Notes: generated from the sequence alone by a model not told the origin. Positions 1-8,055 are shown, counted from the first letter of the stretch. The stretch is DNA of 10,339 nt from Ruminococcaceae bacterium UBA6857 (GCA_002451715.1 DKDD01000008.1:3696-14034); one strand, 5' to 3'. Made by a program: numbers and translations.

Positions 1-24
1 AACTAACTGATTAAAGGTAGGCAA
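1..24 (-). CDS. rpsL: Ribosomal protein S12, N-terminal fragment (runs off left edge)
   Basis: Only the first eight codons are present. Read on the minus strand from a TTG start at 24 they give (M)PTFNQLV, which matches the highly conserved N-terminus of small-subunit protein S12 (MPT-x-NQLV). S12 sits in the decoding centre of the 30S subunit. An AAGGAGATG Shine-Dalgarno (32-40) precedes the TTG by about 10 nt. The ATG inside it at 32-34 is out of frame, so TTG is the likely start. The gene lies downstream of rpoC, as in the common rpoB-rpoC-rpsL-rpsG-fusA-tuf order, and has its own promoter at 102-130. The L7Ae-like (ybxF) gene often found between rpoC and rpsL in Firmicutes is absent. Eight residues is little evidence, but motif, context, promoter and ribosome site agree. 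Confidence 0.85.
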
Positions 25-101
25 GTGATAGCATCTCCTTTCTTAAAAATAAATGTTTGCATAAAGCCGGACATGAGCCGAGCTATACAGCATACTCGAA
101 T

Positions 102-130
102 ATTTTACACCATGCTTTTCGATTTGTCAA
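102..130 (-). promoter_or_regulatory. Sigma-A type promoter for rpsL (str operon)
   Basis: On the minus strand TTGACA (125-130) and TAAAAT (102-107) are separated by exactly 17 nt, a near-consensus vegetative promoter. The predicted start near 95 gives a leader of about 70 nt before the rpsL TTG codon. A-rich DNA lies just upstream of the -35 box (about 135-150). The site is downstream of the rpoC terminator, so rpsL and the genes beyond it can be transcribed independently of rpoBC. Confidence 0.75.
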
Positions 131-257
131 CAACTGTTTTTTCAAAAATAACCCGTTTTCGCTTTTTTGTGATGTTGCTCAGTTTGAAGTGATTGCGCTA
201 CCCTTTTTGGGTATTTTTGACGAAAAAAATGACGATTAATCATGACAAGGACAGGGA

Positions 258-292
258 AAACGGCTGTTTCGATTAGCTCGAAACAGCCGTTT
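258..292 (-). terminator. Intrinsic terminator downstream of rpoC
   Basis: A perfect 15-bp inverted repeat (258-272 and 278-292) with a 5-nt loop lies 6 nt after the rpoC TAA stop. On the minus strand the stem ends in TTT and is followed by only one more T and then CCCTGTCC, so the U-tract is short. Termination may therefore be incomplete, with some read-through toward rpsL. The stem itself is long and GC-containing, and its position right after the stop codon supports the call. Confidence 0.75.
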
Positions 293-298
293 GTAATT

Positions 299-3200
299 TT
301 ATTCTTCGTCGTTATTCGTTCCCAAAGCGTTCGAGAAGATAAGCTCCATCTCGTTCGGTTCGGATTTGTCAACAACTTCAACGTCGCTGTAGCACTTCAT
401 GCCGGTACCGGAGGGAAGAAGTTTACCGATGATAACGTTTTCTTTAAGACCGAGAAGCGGATCAACCTTGCCCTTGATTGCAGCGTCGGTGAGAACTCTT
501 GTTGTCTCCTGGAACGACGCGGCGGAAAGGAAGGAGTCGGTTGCAAGCGAAGCTTTTGTGATACCCATAAGAACGGGAGTAAAGGTTGCTTCGTGTGCTT
601 CTTCGCCGTTTTCTTCTGCCTTTGCTCTTGCGGCTTCGTTCGCCTTTTTGAGGTCGCGCTTGTCAACAACTGCGCCGGGGAGGAAATCTGTGTCACCCGG
701 ATCGTCAATCTTGACTTTCTTCATCATCTGGCGTGCGATAACTTCGATGTGCTTATCGTTGATATCAACACCCTGAGTACGGTATGTGCACTGAACCTGG
801 CTGATGAGATAGTCATGAACCGCGCTGACGCCGAGAACATTAAGAACGTCGCGAAGGTCAACCGAACCTTCGGTGAGTGTTTCGCCAACAACAACGTGCT
901 GTCCTTCGGAAACTCTGGGTCTTGCGCCGAATGTGAGGAAGTACTCTCTTCTGTCGCCGGTTTCTTCGTTGGTAACAACGATGTGCGGATTTTTCTTAAC
1001 GGTTTCGAACGAAACAACACCGTCAATTTCACTGATCATTGCAAGAGTTTTCGGCTTTCTTGCTTCAAAGAGTTCTTCAACACGCGGAAGACCCTGTGTG
1101 ATATCCGAACCGGAAGCAACACCGCCGGTGTGGAAGGTTCTCATCGTAAGCTGAGTACCCGGTTCACCGATTGACTGTGCGGCAATGATGCCGACTGCTT
1201 CGCCGATTGTTACGGGCTTTCCGGTTGCAAGGTCGGAACCGTAGCACTTGATGCAGGCGCCGTGATCGGAGCAGCAGGTAAGAAGCGAGCGGATTGTGAT
1301 GTGGCGAATCGGTGCGGCGTCTTCCTTGCTCATGCCGCCTTCGATTGCTTTGTTATATTTTGCGGTGAGATATGCGTCAACCTTGTCCGCGTCGGCTTCG
1401 GTGAGCATATGGTCGTTATCCATGATGATTTCGCCGGTCTCTTCATCAACAAGATTGTTGAGAAGGAAGCGGCCTTTAAGTCTTTCGGTAAGCGGTTCAA
1501 GAACGCGGTTTCCGTCCATGATGTCGTATACTTCAAGACCCTCTGTGCAGCCGCAGTCCTCTTCGCGGATAATAACATCCTGAGAAACGTCAACAAGACG
1601 GCGGGTAAGGTAACCGGAGTCTGCGGTACGAAGTGCGGTATCGGCAAGACCTTTACGAGCACCACGCGAGGAAATGAAGTATTCCTGAACGTTAAGTCCT
1701 TCACGGTAGTTTGCACGAATGGGAACTTCAATGGTCTTACCTGCGGTGTTCGCGATAAGACCGCGCATTCCGGCAAGCTGACGAAGCTGGCTTTCCGAAC
1801 CACGGGCACCGGAGTCAAGCATCATATAGATCGGGTTGAATTTATCAAAGTTCTGAGTAAGAGCTTCGGCAACGCGGCTTGTGCAGACATCCCATGCTTT
1901 GAGAACTTGTCTTGAACGGTCGGTATTGCTGAGAAGACCTCTGTTATATTTTCTGTTGACTTCGTCAACGATTGCTTCGGTTTCGGCAAGAATTTCTTTC
2001 TTGGCTTCCGGAATTGTAGCATCGCAAACGGCAACGGTGATACCGCTCTTGGTTGAATATTTATAACCCTGGCTCTTGATATTATCAAGAACTTCTGCGG
2101 TTTTTGCAACGCCGTGAACTCTGATGCACTTGTCAATGATCTTTCCGAGCATCTTTTTGTTAACAAGGGTTTCAACCTCAAGTCTGAAAAGATTTTCGGG
2201 GTCGGATCTGTCGATGAAGCCGAGATCCTGCGGAATGGGATTGTTGAAGATAACCTTTCCGAGCGTTGTTTCAACAAGCTTTGAAACGATTTTTCCGTCA
2301 ACTTCCTTTTCCATTCTGATCTTAATCACTGCGTGAAGGTCGATAACCTTTTCGTCATAAGCCATCTGAGCTTCGTTAACGTCGCGGAATGCTTTGCCTT
2401 CGCCCTTTGCGCCGGGCTTAACAAGAGTAAGATAGTATGAACCGAGAACCATGTCCTGAGTAGGAACGGTAACGGGCTTTCCGTCGGAGGGTTTGAGGAG
2501 GTTGCCGGAAGAAAGCATGAGGAATCTTGCTTCTGCCTGAGCCTCTGCCGAAAGAGGAACGTGAACAGCCATCTGGTCACCGTCGAAGTCGGCGTTGAAT
2601 GCGGTACAAACGAGCGGGTGAAGCTTGATTGCCTTACCTTCAACAAGCACCGGTTCGAAAGCCTGAATACCGAGTCTGTGAAGAGTCGGAGCACGGTTGA
2701 GCATTACGGGGTGATCCTTGATTACGATTTCAAGGGCGTCCCAAACGCATTTTTCCTGGCGGTCAACGGTTTTTCTTGCGGTTTTGATGTGGGTTGCAAC
2801 GCCGGTTTCAACAAGGCGTTTCATAACGAACGGCTTGAAAAGTTCAAGAGCCATTTCCTTGGGAAGACCGCACTGATAGATTTTAAGTTCGGGTCCGACA
2901 ACGATAACCGAACGGCCGGAGTAGTCAACACGTTTACCGAGAAGGTTCTGACGGAAACGTCCCTGCTTACCTTTAAGCATGTCGGAAAGTGACTTGAGCG
3001 GGCGGTTATTCGGGCCGGTTACAGGACGTCCGCGGCGGCCGTTGTCGATGAGTGCGTCAACGGATTCCTGAAGCATTCTTTTTTCGTTGCGGATAATGAT
3101 GCTCGGTGCGCCGAGGTCAAGAAGTTTCTTGAGTCGGTTGTTTCTGTTGATAACGCGACGATAAAGATCGTTGAGGTCGCTTGTTGCGAAGCGTCCGCCG

Positions 3201-3940
3201 TCAAGCTGAACCATCGGACGAATATCCGGCGGAATGACGGGAACAACGTCAAGAATCATCCATTCCGGGCGGTTGCCGGAATTTTTGAAAGCTTCAACAA
3301 CTTCAAGACGTTTGAGGATCTTTGCCTTTTTCTGGCCGGAAGCTCCCTCAAGAGCTTCGCGAAGTTCGGCGTCAAGAACGTCGATATCGATTTCGCAAAG
3401 AAGTTCCTTGATTGCTTCTGCGCCCATTCCGACGCGGAAGGTTTCGTCGTTATAATAGTATTCCTTGATATCTTCATACTGCTTTTCGTTAATTACCTGG
3501 CACTTTTTAACGTTGGGAACCGTGCCGGGATCAATCACGACATAAGCGGCAAAATAGAGAACTCTTTCAAGATCTCTCGGTGACATGTCGAGCATGAGAC
3601 CGATTCTTGAGGGAATACCCTTGAAATACCAGATATGCGAAACGGGGGTTGCAAGTTCAATGTGACCCATACGTTCGCGGCGAACCTTTGCCTTTGTGAT
3701 TTCAACGTGGCAGCGTTCGCAGATTTTACCCTTGTGGCGAATCCTTTTATATCTTCCGCAATGGCACTCCCAGTCCTTGAGCGGTCCAAAAATCTTTTCG
3801 CAGAAAAGACCGTCGCTTTCGGGCTTGAGTGTGCGGTAGTTGATCGTTTCGGGCTTTGTAACCTCGCCGTATGACCATTCTCTGATCTTTTCGGGTGAAG
3901 CAAGACCGATTTTGATTGATTCAAAGGTTATATTTTCCAT
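299..3940 (-). CDS. rpoC: DNA-directed RNA polymerase subunit beta-prime
   Basis: This 1213-residue protein is the catalytic beta-prime subunit of RNA polymerase, close to the Bacillus-type length (about 1200) and without the large proteobacterial insertions. The N-terminal zinc site is C59, C61, C74, C77. The clamp and lid regions are followed by the active-site motif NADFDGDQ, with Mg-binding aspartates D451, D453 and D455. The bridge helix begins around SGARGSESQLRQLAGM (710-725). The second zinc site is C796, C889, C896, C899, with two extra cysteines beside it (C798, C890). The trigger loop motif QLTMRTFHTGG (930-940) carries the M933 and H937 positions. The start is ATG at 3940, matching the family N-terminus (...IKIGLASPEKIREWS). 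Its best Shine-Dalgarno, AAAGGG, is about 14 nt away, which is long. A 57-nt gap without a terminator separates it from rpoB, so the two are co-transcribed. Confidence 0.98.
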   Translation of the reverse strand: MENITFESIKIGLASPEKIREWSYGEVTKPETINYRTLKPESDGLFCEKIFGPLKDWECHCGRYKRIRHKGKICERCHVEITKAKVRRERMGHIELATPVSHIWYFKGIPSRIGLMLDMSPRDLERVLYFAAYVVIDPGTVPNVKKCQVINEKQYEDIKEYYYNDETFRVGMGAEAIKELLCEIDIDVLDAELREALEGASGQKKAKILKRLEVVEAFKNSGNRPEWMILDVVPVIPPDIRPMVQLDGGRFATSDLNDLYRRVINRNNRLKKLLDLGAPSIIIRNEKRMLQESVDALIDNGRRGRPVTGPNNRPLKSLSDMLKGKQGRFRQNLLGKRVDYSGRSVIVVGPELKIYQCGLPKEMALELFKPFVMKRLVETGVATHIKTARKTVDRQEKCVWDALEIVIKDHPVMLNRAPTLHRLGIQAFEPVLVEGKAIKLHPLVCTAFNADFDGDQMAVHVPLSAEAQAEARFLMLSSGNLLKPSDGKPVTVPTQDMVLGSYYLTLVKPGAKGEGKAFRDVNEAQMAYDEKVIDLHAVIKIRMEKEVDGKIVSKLVETTLGKVIFNNPIPQDLGFIDRSDPENLFRLEVETLVNKKMLGKIIDKCIRVHGVAKTAEVLDNIKSQGYKYSTKSGITVAVCDATIPEAKKEILAETEAIVDEVNRKYNRGLLSNTDRSRQVLKAWDVCTSRVAEALTQNFDKFNPIYMMLDSGARGSESQLRQLAGMRGLIANTAGKTIEVPIRANYREGLNVQEYFISSRGARKGLADTALRTADSGYLTRRLVDVSQDVIIREEDCGCTEGLEVYDIMDGNRVLEPLTERLKGRFLLNNLVDEETGEIIMDNDHMLTEADADKVDAYLTAKYNKAIEGGMSKEDAAPIRHITIRSLLTCCSDHGACIKCYGSDLATGKPVTIGEAVGIIAAQSIGEPGTQLTMRTFHTGGVASGSDITQGLPRVEELFEARKPKTLAMISEIDGVVSFETVKKNPHIVVTNEETGDRREYFLTFGARPRVSEGQHVVVGETLTEGSVDLRDVLNVLGVSAVHDYLISQVQCTYRTQGVDINDKHIEVIARQMMKKVKIDDPGDTDFLPGAVVDKRDLKKANEAARAKAEENGEEAHEATFTPVLMGITKASLATDSFLSAASFQETTRVLTDAAIKGKVDPLLGLKENVIIGKLLPSGTGMKCYSDVEVVDKSEPNEMELIFSNALGTNNDEE

Positions 3941-3997
3941 ATTCTTTAAGTCAGCCCTTTCATAGTTAAAATTCAGAAGAAGTATTACTTGTTTCGA

Positions 3998-6900
3998 TTA
4001 CATGTCATCGGTGTCGGGAACAAAACCGGAATCATAACCGGCATCGTTGACCGTTGGGTTGATTTCATTAAAGAATTCATTGTAATCAAAGGGCTTATCT
4101 TCTTTTTCATCTTCGTCTTCGTCGTCATCCTTTTCGGAATCTTCGTCATCGTCATCGAAGTCAAAGTCAAAATCAAGATCGCTGTCATCGTCTTCGATAT
4201 CACTGTCGTCATCGAGTTTATCGCTATCGCCGAGTTCTTCGTCGTCCTTTCCGGACTCTTCTTCCTCGTCGTTATGCTTGTGATATCTGTGGAGCGAAAC
4301 GCCCTCATCGCCGTCGATATTCTGCTTGAGGTCGATTTCATTTTCGTCTGCGTCAAGAACTTTGATGTCAAGACCGAGCGACTGGAGTTCCTTGATAAGA
4401 ACCTTGAACGATTCGGGAACGCCGGCTTTCGGAATGTTCTCGCCGTTAACGATTGCTTCATAGGTCTTGACACGGCCGACAACGTCGTCCGACTTAACCG
4501 TAAGAATTTCCTGAAGAGTATAGGCTGCGCCGTAAGCTTCAAGTGCCCAAACTTCCATTTCACCGAAACGCTGGCCACCGAACTGGGCTTTACCGCCGAG
4601 AGGCTGCTGAGTAACAAGTGAATACGGACCGGTTGAACGCGCGTGCATCTTGTCATCAACAAGGTGGTGCAGCTTGAGGAAGTACATGACGCCGACGGTT
4701 ACGTCGCCGTCGAATTTTTCGCCGGTACGTCCGTCGATAAGAGTGGACTTACCGTTTGTTGAAAGGCCGGCAAGTTCAAGCGAAGCTCTGATGTCGTCTT
4801 CGTGTGCGCCGTCAAAGACCGGAGTCATAATCTTCCAGCCGAGTTCGCGGCAGGCAAAGCCGAGATGAACTTCAAGAACCTGACCGATGTTCATACGAGA
4901 GGGAACGCCGAGGGGGTTAAGAACGATGTCAAGCGGAGTACCGTCTTCAAGGAACGGCATGTCTTCCTGCGGAAGAATACGTGAAACAACACCCTTGTTA
5001 CCGTGGCGACCCGCCATTTTATCGCCGACCTGAAGTTTTCTCTTCTGGGCAATATAGCAGCGGACAACTTTGTTTACGCCGGGGTTGAGCTCATCGCTGT
5101 TTTCGCGTGTAAATTCTTCAACCTTGACAACGATTCCGTATTCGCCGTGGGGAACGCGAAGAGAAGTATCTCTGACTTCTCTTGCTTTTTCGCCGAAGAT
5201 TGCGCGAAGAAGTCTTTCTTCTGCGGTAAGTTCGGTTTCGCCCTTCGGAGTAACTTTACCGACAAGGATATCGCCGGAATGAACCTCTGCGCCGACGCGG
5301 ATGATACCTCTTTCGTCAAGGTCTTTGAGTGCGTCGCCGACGTTCGGAATATCGTTTGTAATTTCTTCGGGTCCGAGTTTTGTGTCTCTTGCTTCAAGTT
5401 CATATTTTTCAATGTGAATTGAAGTATAAACATCGTCGCGGACAAGCTTTTCGTTGATGAGAACGGCGTCTTCGTAGTTATAGCCTTCCCATGTCATAAA
5501 GCCGATGAGTGCGTTTTTACCGAGGCTGAGTTCGCCGTGGTCGGTTGCGGGACCGTCCGCAACAACCTGACCTTCTTCAATAACGTCGCCGACCGAAACA
5601 ACCGGACGCTGATTGATGCAGGTACCCTGGTTTGAACGCATGAATTTTATGAGGTTATAGCTTTCAACAACATTATCTTCGCCGAGAACATCAACTCTGT
5701 CCGCACTGACATAGATGACCTTACCGGGCTTTCTTGCAAGAACGCAAACGCCGGAATCGGTTGCGGCTTTGTATTCCATGCCGGTTCCGACCATCGGTGA
5801 ATCGCAGGTAAGAAGAGGAACAGCCTGGCGCTGCATGTTTGAACCCATGAGGGCGCGGTTTGCGTCGTCGTTTTCAAGGAACGGAATGAGCGCGGTTGCA
5901 ACGGAAACAACCATCTTCGGCGAAACGTCCATGTAATCGACTCTTGACGGTTCAATTTCAAGAAATTCGTCGCGGTGGCGGGCATTGACCTTTCTTCTTA
6001 CGAAATAGCCGTTTTCGTCAAGCGGTTCGTTCGCCTGTGCAACGGTGTATTCGTCTTCAACGTCTGCGGTCATGTATTCATATGTGTCAAGAACTCTTCC
6101 GGTCTCTTTGTCAACCGGGCGGAACGGAGCTTCGATGAAGCCGTATTCATTGATTCTTGCAAATGTTGCGAGATAGGAGATAAGACCGATGTTCGGACCT
6201 TCGGGAGTTTCAATCGGGCACATTCTTCCGTAGTGGGAGTAGTGAACGTCTCGAACTTCAAATCCGGCGCGGTCTCTTGAAAGTCCGCCGGGGCCGAGAG
6301 CCGAAAGACGGCGCTTATGAGTAAGTTCGGCAAGGGGGTTGTTCTGATCCATGAACTGAGAAAGCGGAGAAGAACCGAAGAACTCTCTGACCGCCGCAAT
6401 AACCGGACGGGTGTTGATGAGAGCCTGCGGAGTAACCTTTTCCGGCTCCTGAGCCTGAAGGGTCATTCTTTCCTTAACAACTCTTTCCATTCTTGAGAAA
6501 CCGACGCGGAACTGGTTTTGAAGAAGTTCGCCGACGGAGCGGATACGTCTGTTTCCGAGATGGTCGATATCGTCTGCGTTGCCTACGCCGCAGGCAAGGC
6601 AGTTAAGATAGTTGATTGAAGCGAAGATATCGTCAATGATGATATGCTTCGGAATAAGTTCGTCCTTTTTGCTTTCAAGAAAAGCGAGTTTTTCTTCCTT
6701 TTCCATGCCTTCTGTTGTGGGAAGGATGTCCATAAGAACGGTATAGCGAACGTTTTCGTTGATTCCTGCTTCGCAAAGTTCTTCTTTTGTGAATTCGGTA
6801 AAGTAAGGCTTGATGTCAACCATCTGGTTCGAAATAACCTTGACGGGTTCGTCGCGGCCTTCAACAAGAACATATGCAACCTTTGCGCCGGACTGAGCAA

Positions 6901-7855
6901 CTTCCAAAGCGCGTTCTTTGGTCATAAGTTCGCCTTCTTCGGCGATGATTTCACCGGTATACTCGTTGACGATCGGGGCGGCAAGCTTGAAGCCGCGGAT
7001 ACGGTCAAAGAGCGAAAGCTTTTTGTTGTATTTATATCTTCCGACTCTTGAAAGGTCATAGCGGTGGTCATCGAAGAAAAGACCTTCAAGGTGGCTTTGG
7101 GCGCTTGAAAGTGTCGGCGGTTCGCCGGGACGAAGCTTTTTATAAACCTCAATGAGGGCTTCTTCCATGTTTCTTGTTGCGTCTTTTTCAAAAGTGGCTT
7201 CGATTCTTTCGTCGTTGCCGAAGAACTCACGGATATCGTTGTTGGTGTTGAGTCCGAGAGCGCGGATAAACGTGGTGATGGGGATCTTTCTGTTTTTGTC
7301 GATACGAACAAAGAAAAGGTCGTTCTGGTCGGTTTCATATTCAAGCCATGCGCCGCGGTTGGGGATGACTGTTGTTGTGAAAAGCTTTTTGCCGGTGACG
7401 TTGTGTGTCATGCCGTAATACACGCCGGGCGAGCGGACAAGCTGAGAAACGATAACGCGTTCGGCGCCGTTAATAATGAACGTTCCGCTGTCTGTCATAA
7501 GCGGGAAGTCGCCCATATAAACTTCGCTTTCTTTAACTTCGCCGGTTTCTTTGTTATAAAGTCTTGCCGTAACGCGCATCGGGGCGGAATAGCTCACATC
7601 GCGCTCCTTGCATTCTTTGACGGAATACTTCGCCTTTTTCTCCATTCTGTAGTCAACGAAGCTGAGGCTGAGATTTCCGCTGAAATCGGTGATGTCTTCA
7701 ACATCTCTGAGGACTTCTTTAAGACCGACTTCAAGGAACCATTTGTATGAATCCTTTTGAACCTGAATAAGGTTCGGCATCTTCATAACCTCTTGAATTT
7801 TTCCAAAGCTTTTTCGAACATTGGTTCCGAGCTTCACATCGGTTACATTGACCAT
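3998..7855 (-). CDS. rpoB: DNA-directed RNA polymerase subunit beta, with long acidic C-terminal tail
   Basis: The beta subunit of RNA polymerase, 1285 residues from the ATG at 7855. The family core is complete: protrusion and lobe, then the rifampicin-binding cluster (about 494-525), where D503, H513 and S518 match the sensitive-type residues D516, H526 and S531 of E. coli. Next come PIETPEGPNIGLI (547-559), the catalytic-centre GDKMAGRHGNKG (944-955), and the C-terminal clamp segment GGKAQFGGQRFGEMEVWALE (1087-1106). The core ends near 1190, as in Bacillus (about 1193). A tail of 94 residues follows, of which 40 of 59 in 1196-1254 are Asp or Glu. A GTG at 7867 is in frame, but the GGAG Shine-Dalgarno (7867-7870) overlaps it; spacing of about 11 nt favours the ATG. 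It is first in the operon with rpoC. Confidence 0.98.
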   Translation of the reverse strand: MVNVTDVKLGTNVRKSFGKIQEVMKMPNLIQVQKDSYKWFLEVGLKEVLRDVEDITDFSGNLSLSFVDYRMEKKAKYSVKECKERDVSYSAPMRVTARLYNKETGEVKESEVYMGDFPLMTDSGTFIINGAERVIVSQLVRSPGVYYGMTHNVTGKKLFTTTVIPNRGAWLEYETDQNDLFFVRIDKNRKIPITTFIRALGLNTNNDIREFFGNDERIEATFEKDATRNMEEALIEVYKKLRPGEPPTLSSAQSHLEGLFFDDHRYDLSRVGRYKYNKKLSLFDRIRGFKLAAPIVNEYTGEIIAEEGELMTKERALEVAQSGAKVAYVLVEGRDEPVKVISNQMVDIKPYFTEFTKEELCEAGINENVRYTVLMDILPTTEGMEKEEKLAFLESKKDELIPKHIIIDDIFASINYLNCLACGVGNADDIDHLGNRRIRSVGELLQNQFRVGFSRMERVVKERMTLQAQEPEKVTPQALINTRPVIAAVREFFGSSPLSQFMDQNNPLAELTHKRRLSALGPGGLSRDRAGFEVRDVHYSHYGRMCPIETPEGPNIGLISYLATFARINEYGFIEAPFRPVDKETGRVLDTYEYMTADVEDEYTVAQANEPLDENGYFVRRKVNARHRDEFLEIEPSRVDYMDVSPKMVVSVATALIPFLENDDANRALMGSNMQRQAVPLLTCDSPMVGTGMEYKAATDSGVCVLARKPGKVIYVSADRVDVLGEDNVVESYNLIKFMRSNQGTCINQRPVVSVGDVIEEGQVVADGPATDHGELSLGKNALIGFMTWEGYNYEDAVLINEKLVRDDVYTSIHIEKYELEARDTKLGPEEITNDIPNVGDALKDLDERGIIRVGAEVHSGDILVGKVTPKGETELTAEERLLRAIFGEKAREVRDTSLRVPHGEYGIVVKVEEFTRENSDELNPGVNKVVRCYIAQKRKLQVGDKMAGRHGNKGVVSRILPQEDMPFLEDGTPLDIVLNPLGVPSRMNIGQVLEVHLGFACRELGWKIMTPVFDGAHEDDIRASLELAGLSTNGKSTLIDGRTGEKFDGDVTVGVMYFLKLHHLVDDKMHARSTGPYSLVTQQPLGGKAQFGGQRFGEMEVWALEAYGAAYTLQEILTVKSDDVVGRVKTYEAIVNGENIPKAGVPESFKVLIKELQSLGLDIKVLDADENEIDLKQNIDGDEGVSLHRYHKHNDEEEESGKDDEELGDSDKLDDDSDIEDDDSDLDFDFDFDDDDEDSEKDDDEDEDEKEDKPFDYNEFFNEINPTVNDAGYDSGFVPDTDDM
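4001..4282 (-). other. Acidic C-terminal extension of RpoB (region within rpoB)
   Basis: These codons specify RpoB residues 1192-1285. The segment starts HKHNDEEEES, continues through Asp/Glu-rich low-complexity sequence with a DLDFDFDFDDDD stretch, and ends in a non-repetitive, partly aromatic piece (KPFDYNEFFNEINP, about 1254-1267, then to DTDDM). It is probably disordered. The DNA is dominated by GAT, GAC and GAA codons, which could be prone to length variation. In ordinary RpoB proteins the chain ends near the start of this segment. That it is translated is supported by the continuous frame to the TAA at 3998-4000 and the rpoC start 57 nt later. Function is unknown to me. Confidence 0.9.
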
Positions 7856-8011
7856 TCGCTTAATCACTCCACGTTATATATTTGCCTTTCGCGGCATACG
7901 CTGTGCTTCCTGCACAGAAAATTGCAAAAATCTATTGACTTTTTTCTGCATTAATGCTATCATGCTCTTGGAAGATAAAAGAAGAGAATGACGCACTTTC
8001 GCATAATATGT
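7856..8011 (-). promoter_or_regulatory. Long 5' leader of rpoB mRNA with small hairpins
   Basis: From the predicted transcription start near 8011 to the rpoB ATG there are about 155 nt. The leader can form CTGTGC-AGGAA-GCACAG (7901-7917, 6-bp stem) and GCC-GCGAAA-GGC (7884-7895). A flanking TTTGC/GCAAA pair could enclose both. The ribosome site GTGGAGTGATT lies at the end. No intrinsic terminator is visible, so any control would be translational, by antisense RNA, or through RNA stability. I do not recognise a known ribosomal-protein leader motif. Confidence 0.4.
7935..7963 (+). promoter_or_regulatory. Candidate plus-strand promoter inside rpoB leader
   Basis: TTGACT (7935-7940) and TATCAT (7958-7963) with a 17-nt spacer give one mismatch to each consensus hexamer. 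The promoter would start near 7970 and point toward the rpoB promoter. No plus-strand gene follows until 8689, so if active it would make a short RNA ending at the hairpin 8028-8060. AT-rich DNA can produce such matches by chance. Confidence 0.35.
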
Positions 8012-8017
8012 TCTGAT

Positions 8018-8047
8018 ATGATATCACAAACCGCTTTGAAAAGTCAA
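8018..8047 (-). promoter_or_regulatory. Sigma-A type promoter for rpoBC (extended -10)
   Basis: On the minus strand TTGACT (8042-8047) and TATCAT (8018-8023) are spaced by 18 nt, and the -10 box is preceded by TGA, forming the extended -10 element TGnTATcAT. The predicted start is near 8011. The region just upstream carries phased A-tracts (8056-8116). An inverted repeat AAACCGCTT/AAGCGGTTT (8028-8054) covers the spacer and overlaps the -35 box, so it may also be an operator. This is the best promoter between the upstream terminator and rpoB. Confidence 0.7.
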
Positions 8048-8054
8048 GCGGTTT
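8028..8054. repeat. Inverted repeat overlapping the rpoBC promoter
   Basis: The 9-bp arms AAACCGCTT (8028-8036) and AAGCGGTTT (8046-8054) are separated by 9 nt. One arm lies in the promoter spacer and the other overlaps and extends beyond the -35 hexamer. It can be read as a protein-binding site or, on the plus strand, as a terminator stem followed by T-rich DNA. A related CCGCTTTCG core occurs in the terminator at 8148-8197. Confidence 0.55.
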
Positions 8055-8055
8055 C

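Noticed and set aside
199..218. TACCC-TTTTT-GGGTA-TTTTT hairpin on the plus strand
   Set aside because: Only a 5-bp stem, and no plus-strand gene precedes it; could be a weak guard against antisense transcription but not supported.
57..239. 60-codon plus-strand frame in the rpoC-rpsL gap
   Set aside because: It overlaps the minus-strand rpsL promoter and leader, lacks a ribosome site and has no recognisable motif.
242..1174. Plus-strand open frame of 310 codons opposite the end of rpoC
   Set aside because: Cys/Asn/Val-rich sequence without recognisable domains, created by the codon bias of rpoC on the minus strand. It begins inside the rpoC terminator.
1262..1915. Plus-strand open frame of 217 codons opposite rpoC
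   Set aside because: Antisense shadow in the same relative frame as the previous one, with no family similarity that I can see.
3989..4621. Plus-strand open frame of 210 codons with long hydrophobic stretches resembling a membrane protein
   Set aside because: It is the antisense of the acidic RpoB tail: GAT/GAC/GAA codons read backward give Ile, Val and Phe. No ribosome site or promoter; rpoB is certain on the other strand.
7856..7867. GTG start for rpoB four codons upstream
   Set aside because: The GGAG ribosome site overlaps this GTG, so it cannot serve it; the ATG at 7855 has workable spacing.
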